Part shown: piece by piece, positions 28,572 through 37,604 of the stretch
Numbering within the stretch: the stretch's first letter is position 1
Layout: each line of letters begins with the position of its first letter
NCBI GenBank assembly: GCA_934778215.1
Contig: CAKVOE010000002.1
Span: forward strand, 385,374 to 449,373
Length of the DNA: 64,000 nucleotides
From: an uncultured Clostridia bacterium
GTDB lineage: Bacteria; Bacillota; Clostridia; Christensenellales; UBA1242
Reading direction: 5' to 3'
Position numbers and translations under genes: made by a program
Notes under the pieces: generated by a model
Databases searched by the model: none
What the model saw: only the letters and a program-made list of their open reading frames with translations
Told to the model about the DNA's origin: nothing

Positions 28572-31049
28572 ATGATAAAAAGAAAATCAATTTTGACATT
28601 TGTTTTGGCTTTTTGCTGTATCTTTTCTGCAATGTTTTTCTTGACTGCTTGCGGTGGGGATAAAGATAAAAAGATTGACAAAATTGAAACAGAAAGTGGA
28701 ATTATTGCAAGTGGTGAGTTCAATAAGGGCGATACTCTTATTTGTAATTCAATTAGCCCACAAAGCGATGAAGGAAAAGCCGTAATTGAAAAAATTAAGT
28801 ATAAAGATTACGACAAAAAAAGTGATGTATATATTTATGATATACACATAAAAAATGGCGATGTTAAGGTTCAGCCAAATGGAAAAGTAAAAATTACAAT
28901 GCCAGCACCTACAATTAGTGCTTATGGTTTTACCGCATTCCATATTATGTCTAATGACAAGGTTGAAATGATGTCAACAATCTATAATGATGGAAAAATA
29001 ACGTTTGAAACAATTAGTTTCTCATATTTTATCGTGGCAAAAAATGCACCGAGATATGATTTTACAGCAAAAGTTCAAGAAGAGGGTGGCAACATTTGGT
29101 GGGGACACGACAACAAAGGCAAATTGTTTGAATACAAACTTAAAGAAGACGAAGATATTTTACTAGAAGCAAAAGCGGATACTGGTTATCAATTTGATGG
29201 CTGGTATAACGACAGTGGCGTTTTGATTTCTACAGAGAGTGAATGTAGTTTTAAAATGGGAACTAATGCAAAAACCGTTATTGCAAAATTTAAAGAATTA
29301 CCTGTAGAATTAGTGTCTTTGCAGGTCAATGTTGAAAATTCTGGATTAAAAGCAAGCGGAAAAACGCTTAAACACAAAGGAGCAACAGAAGAGGACCTTA
29401 ATATTAATAATGTTGTTGTAAATGGACTGTTGTCTGACAATTCTAGCATTACAATGACAAAAGATACTGACTATACTGTTGACCTTGGTGGATTAGACTT
29501 AAATACTATTGGAACTTATACAATCACTTTTACAAGTGTTGCAAACACAAACATTAAACAAACTTTTGAAATAGAAGTGAAAGAATATGTGATTGAATAT
29601 ACATATCTTGAAAATGGTTATGGCGAATGCTTAAACAAAGAATATGACGGGGGTGCGTTGTTTGTAGCGAGCAATGCAATCATAATCAATGGAAAATCGT
29701 TAAGAGAAATTAATGATGTTGTTGCATTGGGTAGTATGGCAGACCAAGACTTACTTGCAGTTTGCCAACCACTAAAAGATAAGGTTTCATATAAATGGGT
29801 ACAAAAAGGAACAAATACCGAAGTTCAACCTGCAAACGATGTCACAATGCCGGGCATATCTTATGCATATAACAGAAGAGCGGTTGGCGATGAACTTGTG
29901 GGACCAGCAACAGTTGGAGAATATGAGTTTATATTTAGTTTTGAAATTGATGGCACACCAGTTGAACAATTTAGACGTGAAGGTAAAGTTACCGAAAGAA
30001 AATTTAAGAAAATTATGAGTGCAGACGAGTTTACAACTGATACAGGTGGCATTGGACTTTTTGCAAGTTTGCGTTATTACACAATCGTTGGCATAGTTGA
30101 CGGTCAACCTTATGTTATGCAAATGCCAAAAGACATTTTGGAAACAACAGGTTTAGAAAATGTTGAAGCAACAGCAAGGCTTGCAACAAGCGATGGATTC
30201 GAAGGAATTTTGCTTGGAAATGGTTATGACACAGTATTTACAAAATATTACTATAATAGCTTCGTGAAGAGATATTATCCTAAAACCGGAAGTGACCAAA
30301 CACAACTGTGGGAATTTGGCACAGGACATTATGGCACAAGGCTTGAAAAATATTCTGCAAATTTTGCTTATGACCTTTTTGGAACAGGAACAATGAGATT
30401 GAGCGGAGATAAAATTGTGCGTTCGCTTGATGTAAATATTAGCGGAGATGAAGGTAAAGACACCGGGCTTATGTTTAGGTTTGCCGAAGATGGCGCTGTT
30501 ACAATTTATTCCCCTTATTTAGATAATGAAAACTGTGCATTAAGACTTGTTAAAAATACAGACGGAACATTTGCATTCACAGGAAAAGACAAAACAACAG
30601 ACACAAGAGAAAGTTATAAAATTTATATTTACTCATACTATGTTCCAATCACAGAAAGATATGATTTTGTAGGCGATATATCGCAATGTCAAAAGGAATA
30701 TGACGGAAACGCAATCACATTTAATGCATACAAAGATTTTAGAATTTTTAATGAAGAAATCAGTGACATTGGTGGATTATTAAAAAGTGGAATGCGTGGA
30801 AATAATGGTGGTCAATATAGGTTTGCTTATGCAAATAGTGATAACGGCAAAGGCGGTAAAGGCGGTAAAGATGAAGTGCTTGTCGAAATGACTGTGTCGC
30901 CAGATGGAACAATTACAGGACCTTCTGCTGTTGGAGATTATATGTTGTATTTTCAAAAACTTGTGACCGAAAAAGATGGTTCAACTTATTGGCAAACAAT
31001 GGGATATGGTCCACTTTGCACATTTACAATTTACACAATTTCCGCATAA
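28572..31049 (+). CDS. Large surface lipoprotein with InlB-type repeat and Ig-like domains
   Basis: 825 residues from ATG 28572 (AAAAGGAG before). Signal peptide with lipobox LTAC at about residue 23, so lipid-anchored outside. Residues 165-240 hold one Listeria-Bacteroides (InlB B) type repeat (GYQFDGWYNDSGVLI). About residues 245-340 an Ig-like domain (GTYTITFTSV, EIEVKEY). Further beta-rich repeats each open with YDG/YLENGYG. Probably an adhesin or sugar-binding surface protein; ligand unknown. Confidence 0.8.
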   Translation: MIKRKSILTFVLAFCCIFSAMFFLTACGGDKDKKIDKIETESGIIASGEFNKGDTLICNSISPQSDEGKAVIEKIKYKDYDKKSDVYIYDIHIKNGDVKVQPNGKVKITMPAPTISAYGFTAFHIMSNDKVEMMSTIYNDGKITFETISFSYFIVAKNAPRYDFTAKVQEEGGNIWWGHDNKGKLFEYKLKEDEDILLEAKADTGYQFDGWYNDSGVLISTESECSFKMGTNAKTVIAKFKELPVELVSLQVNVENSGLKASGKTLKHKGATEEDLNINNVVVNGLLSDNSSITMTKDTDYTVDLGGLDLNTIGTYTITFTSVANTNIKQTFEIEVKEYVIEYTYLENGYGECLNKEYDGGALFVASNAIIINGKSLREINDVVALGSMADQDLLAVCQPLKDKVSYKWVQKGTNTEVQPANDVTMPGISYAYNRRAVGDELVGPATVGEYEFIFSFEIDGTPVEQFRREGKVTERKFKKIMSADEFTTDTGGIGLFASLRYYTIVGIVDGQPYVMQMPKDILETTGLENVEATARLATSDGFEGILLGNGYDTVFTKYYYNSFVKRYYPKTGSDQTQLWEFGTGHYGTRLEKYSANFAYDLFGTGTMRLSGDKIVRSLDVNISGDEGKDTGLMFRFAEDGAVTIYSPYLDNENCALRLVKNTDGTFAFTGKDKTTDTRESYKIYIYSYYVPITERYDFVGDISQCQKEYDGNAITFNAYKDFRIFNEEISDIGGLLKSGMRGNNGGQYRFAYANSDNGKGGKGGKDEVLVEMTVSPDGTITGPSAVGDYMLYFQKLVTEKDGSTYWQTMGYGPLCTFTIYTISA

Positions 31050-31088
31050 TTACTTAATTTTAAAATAATTTTGCAATTAAAAAAATAT

Positions 31089-31124
31089 AACTGAGAGTTA
31101 CAATTGGTGCTCTCAGTTTTTTTG
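31089..31124 (+). terminator. Terminator after the lipoprotein gene
   Basis: CTGAGAG (31091-31097) pairs with CTCTCAG (31110-31116), then T7. Confidence 0.85.
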
Positions 31125-31258
31125 TTAATACTTTTCCCTGAAAAGTAAAAGGTTTTTATACAAGAATGTAAATAATAGGGTAGAATACTAATATAAGTCG
31201 CAACCCCCCTAAATTTATTAATTAAAAGGTAAAAGGTTTAATTTATTATTTTTATTTT

Positions 31259-31708
31259 TTAAATCTTATTAAAATAAGCAATATTTAAAGTAAACAAAGT
31301 TTTGGAAGTAATGCGATTATTTGAATTAAATTCATCTAATGACTGCCACTTAAACTCGTTATGTTCAGTTAATTTAATGTCATCATAGTTATTGACTTTT
31401 ACTACAAAGTTGTATTGTCGTGACTTTTTGCCCGAACCAGACAAATAATCAAAATAATTAATATAACTTACGATTTGGGTTACATCTAAGTTGCTTTCTT
31501 CTTTAACTTCTCTAATAAGTGCGTCAAATAGCCCCTCGCCTTTTTCCAATTTGCCACTTGGAATTTCGTCAATTCCTCCCATAAAATCATCAGCTTTTCT
31601 ACCTAGAATTAAACATTTGTTTTCGTCATTAAAAATAACTCCTCCAACTACTAATTTTTCAATTCCGTCCTCTTTAGCTTTTTCTATTAAAACATTTTCA
31701 AATTTCAT
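31259..31708 (-). CDS. NUDIX hydrolase
   Basis: 149 residues from ATG 31708 (AGGAGAATAAAT before). NUDIX box SGKLEKGEGLFDALIREVKE then ESNLD, complete. Substrate unknown; a nucleoside diphosphate derivative. Stands alone, divergent from the toxin-like array. Confidence 0.85.
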   Translation of the reverse strand: MKFENVLIEKAKEDGIEKLVVGGVIFNDENKCLILGRKADDFMGGIDEIPSGKLEKGEGLFDALIREVKEESNLDVTQIVSYINYFDYLSGSGKKSRQYNFVVKVNNYDDIKLTEHNEFKWQSLDEFNSNNRITSKTLFTLNIAYFNKI

Positions 31709-31878
31709 ATTTATTCTCCTATTAAATTTTGTAGTGGGGACAAAAATAGCAATTATAATTATATGCACTAGTTAACAGGTTTAAGTAAATTCAAGACATC
31801 TACCCGTTTGGTCAAATTATATCACAAAAAAACTAAATAAAAAAATGATTTTTGATACAAAAGTGTGACACATAATAT

Positions 31879-31963
31879 TGACATTAAAAAATCTTATTAT
31901 AGAATGCAATTAAAAGGTTGAAGAAAAGTAATATTCTTCAACCTTTTGCATTTTAAAGGGAGG
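31879..31963 (+). promoter_or_regulatory. Promoter and leader hairpin of the toxin-like gene
   Basis: TTGACA (31879-31884), 16 bases, TAGAAT (31901-31906). Then a 14-bp stem (AAAAGGTTGAAGAA with TTCTTCAACCTTTT, 31914-31947) with outer AATGC/GCATT pairing, ahead of GGGAGG (31958-31963). The hairpin plus T-run could end transcription early, so the toxin gene may be held off by an attenuator-like leader. Confidence 0.6.
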
Positions 31964-31976
31964 TATGATATAATAA

Positions 31977-32291
31977 ATGGAGAAAGGTCCTAGTACTTAT
32001 GCTGAATACTGGACAAGTCCGTATAATGAAGCAAAGCATTTTAACGATCATGGCTGGCAAATGGGGTTTAAAGATGATTTCGTAGGATACTCTGAAGCTG
32101 CTAAAAACTTAGCAATAAGCGAAGCTGATGATGTGCTTGCATTTGTGAGAAAAGATGGTTGTGTGTGCAAGTTTAATACTACTTTAAGACATTTTATAGT
32201 TATTAATAGAGGTGGTAAAATTATTTCGTTTTATAAGGCTGATATAAAGTATTTTTTAAGCGAATTTAATAAAAAGGGTTTATATAAATAA
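31977..32291 (+). CDS. Small toxin-domain protein, BECR-type RNase-like
   Basis: 104 residues. AKHFNDHGWQMGFKDDFVGYSEAAKNL, then VLAFVRKDGCVCKFNTTLRHFIVINRGGKIISFYK, has the layout of polymorphic toxin tips (HF..HG, then DG..YD..T..F.V, ending TFFKP-like) assigned to the barnase/EndoU/colicin/RelE fold. The usual long secreted N-terminal part is absent, so this is a bare tip. A zinc-ribbon gene follows 16 bases later, likely its immunity. Assignment by pattern. Confidence 0.55.
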   Translation: MEKGPSTYAEYWTSPYNEAKHFNDHGWQMGFKDDFVGYSEAAKNLAISEADDVLAFVRKDGCVCKFNTTLRHFIVINRGGKIISFYKADIKYFLSEFNKKGLYK

Positions 32292-32307
32292 AAAGGAGAA
32301 TTTTAAA

Positions 32308-32613
32308 ATGAGAAAATGCAGAATTTGTGGATTAGGTAATATTGAATATGACAATGATACTTGTAAAGTATGCGGATGGGAAGCAGATACAATACAAGAG
32401 GAAAATCCAAATTATGTTGGTGGAGCTAATAATATGACTTACAATCAACAAATGAAGTTTTGGATAGAAAATAAGAATGAAATAACAAAAAGTAAAGATG
32501 ATTTCTTTGTCGTCAAACTTTCATTAGAGTATTATAAGAAAAATTTTCAATGTATAAATGAAGAAATTTTAAGAAAAGAAGAAGCTGGACAAATAGTTCA
32601 AGAAATAAAATAG
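32308..32613 (+). CDS. CPCC-type cysteine-rich protein, putative immunity protein
   Basis: 101 residues. CRIC and CKVCGW pairs, then NPNYVGGANNMTYNQ, match the CPCC family (two Cys pairs, then PDY.GGAN..SL..A). The family occurs beside polymorphic toxins, so it may protect from the tip gene upstream. AAAAGGAG precedes the ATG. Confidence 0.65.
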   Translation: MRKCRICGLGNIEYDNDTCKVCGWEADTIQEENPNYVGGANNMTYNQQMKFWIENKNEITKSKDDFFVVKLSLEYYKKNFQCINEEILRKEEAGQIVQEIK

Positions 32614-32634
32614 CTAAAGAAGGAAAAAAAGGAA

Positions 32635-33318
32635 GTGTTTATACAAAAAATAGATAAAAATAATAATTATAAATTGCATTACACATGCAAACTGTGTGGA
32701 GCAAAATATGCATATGAAACAGATAAGTGTTTTGTTTGTGGTTGGTTGTTTGATAAGGCTCAAAATGAAAATCCAAATTTAGACATAGGGAAAAATATTT
32801 TAAGTCTTATTAAATATAAATGTGTATTCTACCTTAACGAAGATAAACTGCTAGGAATGGATCAAGAATATTTACAAGGAGTAGTCAGAGTTTTATATGA
32901 TAAAAATCCGAAATATTACGACAAATATGATATTAGAGAAATAGATAAAATGATTTTATTAAAACACAAGCCTTGCGAAAATCCACCTTATAAGTGTAAA
33001 ATGTGTGGATTAGGAGATATTAAACATTGCTTCTATATTTGCGAATATTGTGGATGGGAAGATGATTCCTTACAAAATGATGAGCCAGATTATTTCGGTG
33101 GAGCAAATGAAATGAGTTTAAATCAATACAGGGAGTTTTGGAATAATAATAAAGAAAAAATATTAAAATCTAAAAATAGATGTTTTAAAGCAATAGACTT
33201 GTCTAGAAAATATTACGAAAAACACTTTAAAGAAATCAACGAATCTATATTAGAACAAGAAGAAAGTGAAAGACAAAAATTATATGAATTGGCAAAAGAA
33301 TATAAAAAAGAAAACTAA
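32635..33318 (+). CDS. Double CPCC-type cysteine-rich protein
   Basis: 227 residues from GTG 32635 (AAGGAA before). Two zinc-ribbon units: CKLC/CFVCGW near residue 18-36, and CKMC/CEYCGW followed by EPDYFGGANEMSLNQ near 121-165. The second unit and its tail match the 32308 gene. The first lacks the GGAN part. A tandem duplication and fusion within the array. Confidence 0.6.
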   Translation: MFIQKIDKNNNYKLHYTCKLCGAKYAYETDKCFVCGWLFDKAQNENPNLDIGKNILSLIKYKCVFYLNEDKLLGMDQEYLQGVVRVLYDKNPKYYDKYDIREIDKMILLKHKPCENPPYKCKMCGLGDIKHCFYICEYCGWEDDSLQNDEPDYFGGANEMSLNQYREFWNNNKEKILKSKNRCFKAIDLSRKYYEKHFKEINESILEQEESERQKLYELAKEYKKEN

Positions 33319-33333
33319 TTAAATTAAGAAAAA

Positions 33334-33366
33334 TAAAAGAAGTCATATGATATGGCTTCTTTTGAT
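33334..33366 (+). terminator. Terminator between array units
   Basis: AGAAGTCATA pairs imperfectly with ATGGCTTCT, followed by T-rich sequence. Confidence 0.7.
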
Positions 33367-33383
33367 TTATACAAGGAGATTTT

Positions 33384-34115
33384 ATGAAAGAAAAATATGA
33401 AGTTGATAACAATTTAATACAAGATAAAACTGTATATGAAAAAGAAAAGTTAGCGAAAAAACTTAAACTAGTTAGAAATGAATTTAAAACAGTTGGTAAA
33501 TATGGTATGCCACTAATTAAAAAACAAGAAATTGATTTAGAGAAAATCGATTTATGGAATTACACAAAGACAAAATTAAACGATGTAGATAATAAAGATA
33601 AAACGATTCACTTTTTTACTTATGATTGGAATTTTGAAAGTGTATATGAAAAGCCAGAAGAAGCGCTTGAAAAGCTAGATCAATATTATGCTATTCTTAC
33701 ACCTGAATTTAGTACTTATAAAGATATGCCTCTTGCTAGACAAATAGATAGCGTGTTCAAAAACCGTTGGTGTGGAGCCTTTTGGCAAAAACAAGGCGTG
33801 TTAGTAATTCCAACAGTTTCTTGGGGGTCTATTCCTTGTATGGAGTTTTGCTTTGATGGGATTGAAAAAGGTTCAGTTGTAGCAGTTTCAACTTATACAA
33901 GAGAAGATAATAAAGCGGGTTTTATGCTTGGATATAACAAAATGATTGAAATAATTGAGCCGTCAGCGGTAATTTGCTATGGAACACCTTTTGAAGAAAT
34001 GAAGGGGAACATAAAAGCAATAGACCCTTTTAACAAGGAAGAACTCATTAAAAAAATGGGTTTTGCTGAATTCACTAGAAAATATTTAGCTGGTGAATTA
34101 TATCCAGAGGTATAG
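33384..34115 (+). CDS. DUF4417 protein
   Basis: 243 residues. IHFFTYDWNFESVYEKPEEA, ILTPEFSTYKDMPLARQI, FKNRWCGAFWQKQGVLVIPT and EFCFDGIEKGSVVAVSTY follow the DUF4417 pattern. The family is found in phages and conjugative elements; function unknown. The N-terminal 60 residues (KLVRNEFKTVGKYGMPLIKK) are related to the N-terminus of the 36763 gene. ACAAGGAG precedes the ATG. The HNH gene starts 10 bases after the stop. Confidence 0.8.
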   Translation: MKEKYEVDNNLIQDKTVYEKEKLAKKLKLVRNEFKTVGKYGMPLIKKQEIDLEKIDLWNYTKTKLNDVDNKDKTIHFFTYDWNFESVYEKPEEALEKLDQYYAILTPEFSTYKDMPLARQIDSVFKNRWCGAFWQKQGVLVIPTVSWGSIPCMEFCFDGIEKGSVVAVSTYTREDNKAGFMLGYNKMIEIIEPSAVICYGTPFEEMKGNIKAIDPFNKEELIKKMGFAEFTRKYLAGELYPEV

Positions 34116-34125
34116 GAGGCATAAA

Positions 34126-34950
34126 GTGAAAAATTTTAAACTGACTATAGACTTGTTGCCGAAAGGCGCTTGGGGTAATGATTTTAGCAAAACCTTACCT
34201 AAAAAGGAGTGGGATATTGTTAGAAATTCTTGTTACGAAAGAGCCAACAATAAATGCGAAATTTGTGGGTTTGAAACAGATGAACTTGATGCTCACGAAG
34301 TTTGGGATTTTGATATTGAAACAAAAACTCAAACACTTAAAGACATAATTGCTATTTGTAGCAAATGTCATGGGGTTAAACATATTAGAAATTCGCAAAG
34401 GCTAGGCTTTGAAGAAAATGCAAAGAGTCACTTTATGAAAGTAAATAATTGTAGCGAAATGGAATTTGCCGCTCATTTAGTGAAAGCACAAATGGATTTT
34501 GAAGAAAGAAATAACGTTTATAGGTGGAAAAGAAAGGCAGATTTAAGAAAATTTGGTCTTGAAAACGCCACAATTAAAGAGAAAAATATCCCTTACATAC
34601 AAAATCCTTATGAGCATGTTGATTGGAATGACTATGATTTCATAAAAAATAATCATAATATGCTATTTTATGTAGAAAAGAATGATAATTATTGTTTGGA
34701 ACCTAAAATCCTAAGTATTGATATTAACAATTATCAAGGAACGATAAAAATAGTAAGCGATAATGCTAACAAAATTGAATGGTATTTGGATAATAATAAG
34801 ATAAAAACTAAGTATAACACAGTTGGGGAGTTTTCAACCATGGTGAATGTTCAAAATCTTGAAGGAAAGGAATTAGCCTTTGCTTTGTTTGGAGAAGGGG
34901 GTAAAACGCTTTCTAAAACATTTGAACTTTTGCCACAGGAGGTGCTATAA
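34126..34950 (+). CDS. HNH-like nuclease protein
   Basis: 274 residues from GTG 34126 (AGGAGG six bases before). Residues 35-90 have CEICGFETDELDAHEVWDFD and ICSKCHGVKH, an HNH core with two structural Cys pairs and H in AHE. Residues 190-274 are beta-rich, possibly a binding domain. Toxin-array neighbours suggest a nuclease effector or a phage-type HNH. It ends QEVL at a GGAGGTG motif serving the next gene. Confidence 0.7.
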   Translation: MKNFKLTIDLLPKGAWGNDFSKTLPKKEWDIVRNSCYERANNKCEICGFETDELDAHEVWDFDIETKTQTLKDIIAICSKCHGVKHIRNSQRLGFEENAKSHFMKVNNCSEMEFAAHLVKAQMDFEERNNVYRWKRKADLRKFGLENATIKEKNIPYIQNPYEHVDWNDYDFIKNNHNMLFYVEKNDNYCLEPKILSIDINNYQGTIKIVSDNANKIEWYLDNNKIKTKYNTVGEFSTMVNVQNLEGKELAFALFGEGGKTLSKTFELLPQEVL

Positions 34951-35225
34951 TGGGAATGTGTAAACCAAGTGGAGGAATAAGCAAATCTGTGGGTAGTCTT
35001 GGTAGTTTACCACGCAGAGCGACTCCCAACACAAGAATAGATCTATATAATGAAAATGGGAATTTAATTCAACAAAGATGGTATGGTCCAGATGGTTGGG
35101 TAATTCATAATAGAGATTATAATCATGGATTCCCTCGACCACATGACCATTATTGGGTTTGGGATAATAAAAATGGACCTCAAAGAGGTAAAGAACACTC
35201 AAACCCTGATGATATTTTTTGTTAA
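34950..35225 (+). CDS. Small His-rich toxin-like protein (copy 1)
   Basis: 91 residues. RIDLYNENGNLIQQRWYGPD, then HNRDYNHG and PHDHYWVWD. A relative at 36457 shares R.DLY..G..(V/I)Q.RW, NRD(Y/F)NH and PHDH.W. The clustered His and layout recall C-terminal tips of polymorphic toxins. Specific activity unknown. It overlaps the HNH stop (ATAATGG) and is followed 12 bases on by a zinc-ribbon gene, as copy 2 is. Confidence 0.5.
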   Translation: MGMCKPSGGISKSVGSLGSLPRRATPNTRIDLYNENGNLIQQRWYGPDGWVIHNRDYNHGFPRPHDHYWVWDNKNGPQRGKEHSNPDDIFC

Positions 35226-35236
35226 AAGGAGAAAAT

Positions 35237-35677
35237 ATGCACAAAATTAAAAAGTGGGCAAAATGTGATGTTTGTGGCAGAACTTTACTTGCCAGCAAAA
35301 CTGGAAACGGAGAGTGTCAATATTGTGGTTGGTATAACAATAGACTCGGAGAAATAAACGAAAACGAAGTAATTTTCCCTAATTTAATATCATTAAATAA
35401 GGCAAAAAGATTATATCAAGAAGGAAAGTCTTTTAGACCAGACTTAAATGATTTTCTTGACGGATTATATTTTTATAGCGAAATGGAGTTTTGGTATAAG
35501 GGATTAAATTGTTGCTTGTATCTAAGAAGCAACACGAATAGAAAAATCGAATTTGGTTGGAGTCCAGAAAATGTGTATTTCTTTTTAGATAAAGAAGATT
35601 TCATTCAAAATGCAAAAATTGGTGATGAATTTATAAAAGATATTTGGAATAAAGTTGAAAATCCAAAGTATTTATAG
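35237..35677 (+). CDS. Zinc-ribbon protein, putative immunity (copy 1)
   Basis: 146 residues from ATG 35237 (AAAAGGAG before). CDVC/CQYCGW ribbon, then FLDGLYFYSEMEFWYKG and a tail FIKDIWNKVENPKYL. Same family as 35731 and 36763, and as the remnant at 61700. Paired with the His-rich gene upstream. Confidence 0.6.
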   Translation: MHKIKKWAKCDVCGRTLLASKTGNGECQYCGWYNNRLGEINENEVIFPNLISLNKAKRLYQEGKSFRPDLNDFLDGLYFYSEMEFWYKGLNCCLYLRSNTNRKIEFGWSPENVYFFLDKEDFIQNAKIGDEFIKDIWNKVENPKYL

Positions 35678-35730
35678 TTTTATTTAATATTCGCTATTAA
35701 TACAAATTAAACGGATAAAATAGGAGTAAA

Positions 35731-36180
35731 ATGAAAGAAAAAAATATACAAGCAAAATGTGATGTTTGTGAAAATGATATTTTAGTTGATGAATATGGCA
35801 ATGGAGATAATTGCCCTATTTGTGGTTGGCGACAATCAGAAGAGTCATTTTATCATAAAGATGTGGCTGGGATAAGAAATATTCCATGTCTTAACAATGC
35901 GGTTAAACAATATAAAGAAGGCAAGTCTGCTATTTTAGCAAACTTTAGTGACTTTGTTATGGCGTATAAAAATTATGGCGAAGTAGAATTTACCTTAAAT
36001 AATACAAGATACGGGGTGTATTTTGATGATAAATATAAAAAAGTTGCCATGGAAAATTTAAGAGATAATGTAACACAATATTTTGAAAGTATTGAAGATT
36101 TTGCAGATAATGCTAAGATTAACGGAGTCAATTTAAAATTTTTATGGCAATTCGTAACAGATACTGATTTTTTACAGTAA
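35731..36180 (+). CDS. Zinc-ribbon protein, putative immunity (copy 2)
   Basis: 149 residues. CDVC/CPICGW, then NYGEVEFTLNNTRYGVYF and FADNAKINGVNLKFLW. AGGAG precedes the ATG. No toxin gene lies between it and copy 1, so it may be a spare immunity gene, as often seen in such arrays. Confidence 0.6.
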   Translation: MKEKNIQAKCDVCENDILVDEYGNGDNCPICGWRQSEESFYHKDVAGIRNIPCLNNAVKQYKEGKSAILANFSDFVMAYKNYGEVEFTLNNTRYGVYFDDKYKKVAMENLRDNVTQYFESIEDFADNAKINGVNLKFLWQFVTDTDFLQ

Positions 36181-36263
36181 AGGTTAAATATAGACATTTT
36201 AGTTACATTAACAATATTGAGTTTACAAAGTAAACTTTTATGTGTCTAAATGTACCTATGTGT

Positions 36264-36406
36264 CAGTTTTAGGTGCATTTAGAAAGAATTAGACCGATAG
36301 TTGAGTTTATGACTATCGGTCTTTTTTATGGAACGAATTTTGACAGAAATTGCGTTGTTAAGTGACGACAAAGAATCTTCAAACTTTTGTATTAAAAGGG
36401 GATAAA
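36264..36406 (+). repeat. Array flank repeat, copy 1
   Basis: About 140 bases around the terminator, ending ATCTTCAAACTTTTGTATTAAAA, repeated at 37430-37595 with small insertions. It separates array units and gives a track for recombination between them. A 16-codon frame (36407-36456, ending EVL) leads into the next gene and echoes the QEVL end of the HNH gene. Confidence 0.75.
36291..36328 (+). terminator. Array terminator, repeat copy 1
   Basis: AGACCGATAGT pairs with ACTATCGGTCT across TGAGTTTATG, then T6. Same hairpin at 37452-37488, and a decayed one at 61848-61876. Confidence 0.85.
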
Positions 36407-36456
36407 ATGAAAAATGTTAACAAAAAAACGTACAAAACAAAGACGGAGGTGTTATA

Positions 36457-36750
36457 ATGGGAGCAGGAGGAGTTACAAATCGAACAGTAGAACGAGTAAA
36501 TGGAAAACGAGGTGATTTGCCAACGAGTGGAGCGAAGCCAAATTCTAGATATGATTTGTATGTAAATGGTGAAAAAGTTCAAAGCAGGTGGTTTGATTCA
36601 AAAGGTAAAGTTATAAGAAATAGAGATTTTAATCATCAGGACGCTCACAATAATCATGAATTTCCACATGACCATAATTGGAGTTGGGGTAAAGGATGTC
36701 CTGAGAGAAATCCTGAGAATTTAGAACCCGACTATGATATGTATTATTAA
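36457..36750 (+). CDS. Small His-rich toxin-like protein (copy 2)
   Basis: 97 residues. RYDLYVNGEKVQSRWFD, RNRDFNHQDAHNNHEFPHDHNWSW. Relative of 34950. GGAGGTG precedes the ATG in the same sequence setting (GGAGGTG-TTATAATGGG against GGAGGTG-CTATAATGGG). Followed 12 bases later by a zinc-ribbon gene. Confidence 0.5.
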   Translation: MGAGGVTNRTVERVNGKRGDLPTSGAKPNSRYDLYVNGEKVQSRWFDSKGKVIRNRDFNHQDAHNNHEFPHDHNWSWGKGCPERNPENLEPDYDMYY

Positions 36751-36762
36751 AAGGAGATAAAG

Positions 36763-37392
36763 ATGACAAAAAAATTAACTGATTATGAAATTGATAAACA
36801 GATAAAAAAGCAATTATTAGTTAGAAATGAATTTCTATACCATGGCAATTCTATGGGGAAATATAATTTTCCTGTGATAAGAAAACAAAATAGAAATGTT
36901 TCAGGATTAAATACTAAGGATTTTAAATTTTTTGATTATGATGACCCTTATATAAAAGACCAAATGACAAAATGCTCAATTTGTGGTTCAGTCGCATTGC
37001 AAGACCAATATGGAAATGGAGAATGTAAACATTGTGGTTGGAAATTTAGTAAAGATGAGGAAATGTTTGAACAAAAATTGGGTATAAGTTATCCAATGTT
37101 AGTTACTCCAACAACTGCAAGAGAACAATATAAAAAGGGGTTACCTTTTAAAGCAACATTTAAAGAATTTGTAAATGGCTTATATTTTTACAGCGAAATG
37201 CTTTTTGAGTATGATAAAACAACCTATGAAGTTTTTTTAAAAAAAGATTATACCATAGTGTTTTGCTCAAAAGAAATACAACAAGAATATAAAACAAGAC
37301 AAGATTTTGAAAACAATGCTAATATAAATGGAGTTTTGTTAAAAGAATTATGGAATAAAATTGATAAGCCGTCATTTATGTTTTGTGGATAA
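36763..37392 (+). CDS. Fusion: DUF4417-like N-terminus plus zinc-ribbon immunity domain
   Basis: 209 residues. The first 60 (LLVRNEFLYHGNSMGKYNFPVIRK) are related to the N-terminus of the DUF4417 protein at 33384. From residue 66 a CSIC/CKHCGW ribbon and the copy 1/2 immunity body follow (FVNGLYFYSEMLFEYDK, LLKELWNKIDKPSF). The fusion probably arose by recombination within the array. AAAAGGAG precedes the ATG. Confidence 0.6.
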   Translation: MTKKLTDYEIDKQIKKQLLVRNEFLYHGNSMGKYNFPVIRKQNRNVSGLNTKDFKFFDYDDPYIKDQMTKCSICGSVALQDQYGNGECKHCGWKFSKDEEMFEQKLGISYPMLVTPTTAREQYKKGLPFKATFKEFVNGLYFYSEMLFEYDKTTYEVFLKKDYTIVFCSKEIQQEYKTRQDFENNANINGVLLKELWNKIDKPSFMFCG

Positions 37393-37429
37393 AATGATTT
37401 GACAGCAACCCTCAGCAAACGTACCAGAT

Positions 37430-37595
37430 TTAGAAAGTTTACGAAAGAATTAGACCGATAGTTGAGTTTATGACTGTCGGTCTTTTTAGGCACGCAAGAA
37501 GATTTTTAATCTTCTATTGGAGCGGATTTAGACGGCAATTACGTTGTTAAATGACGATAAAAAATCTTCAAACTTTTGTATTAAAATAGGGGAAA
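37430..37595 (+). repeat. Array flank repeat, copy 2 (with terminator 37452-37488)
   Basis: Matches 36264-36406 with an extra hairpin (AAGATTTTTAATCTT) inserted. A third, shorter copy is at 61796-61890. Each lies just after an immunity gene or remnant. Confidence 0.8.
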
Positions 37596-37604
37596 TGATA
37601 TAAT

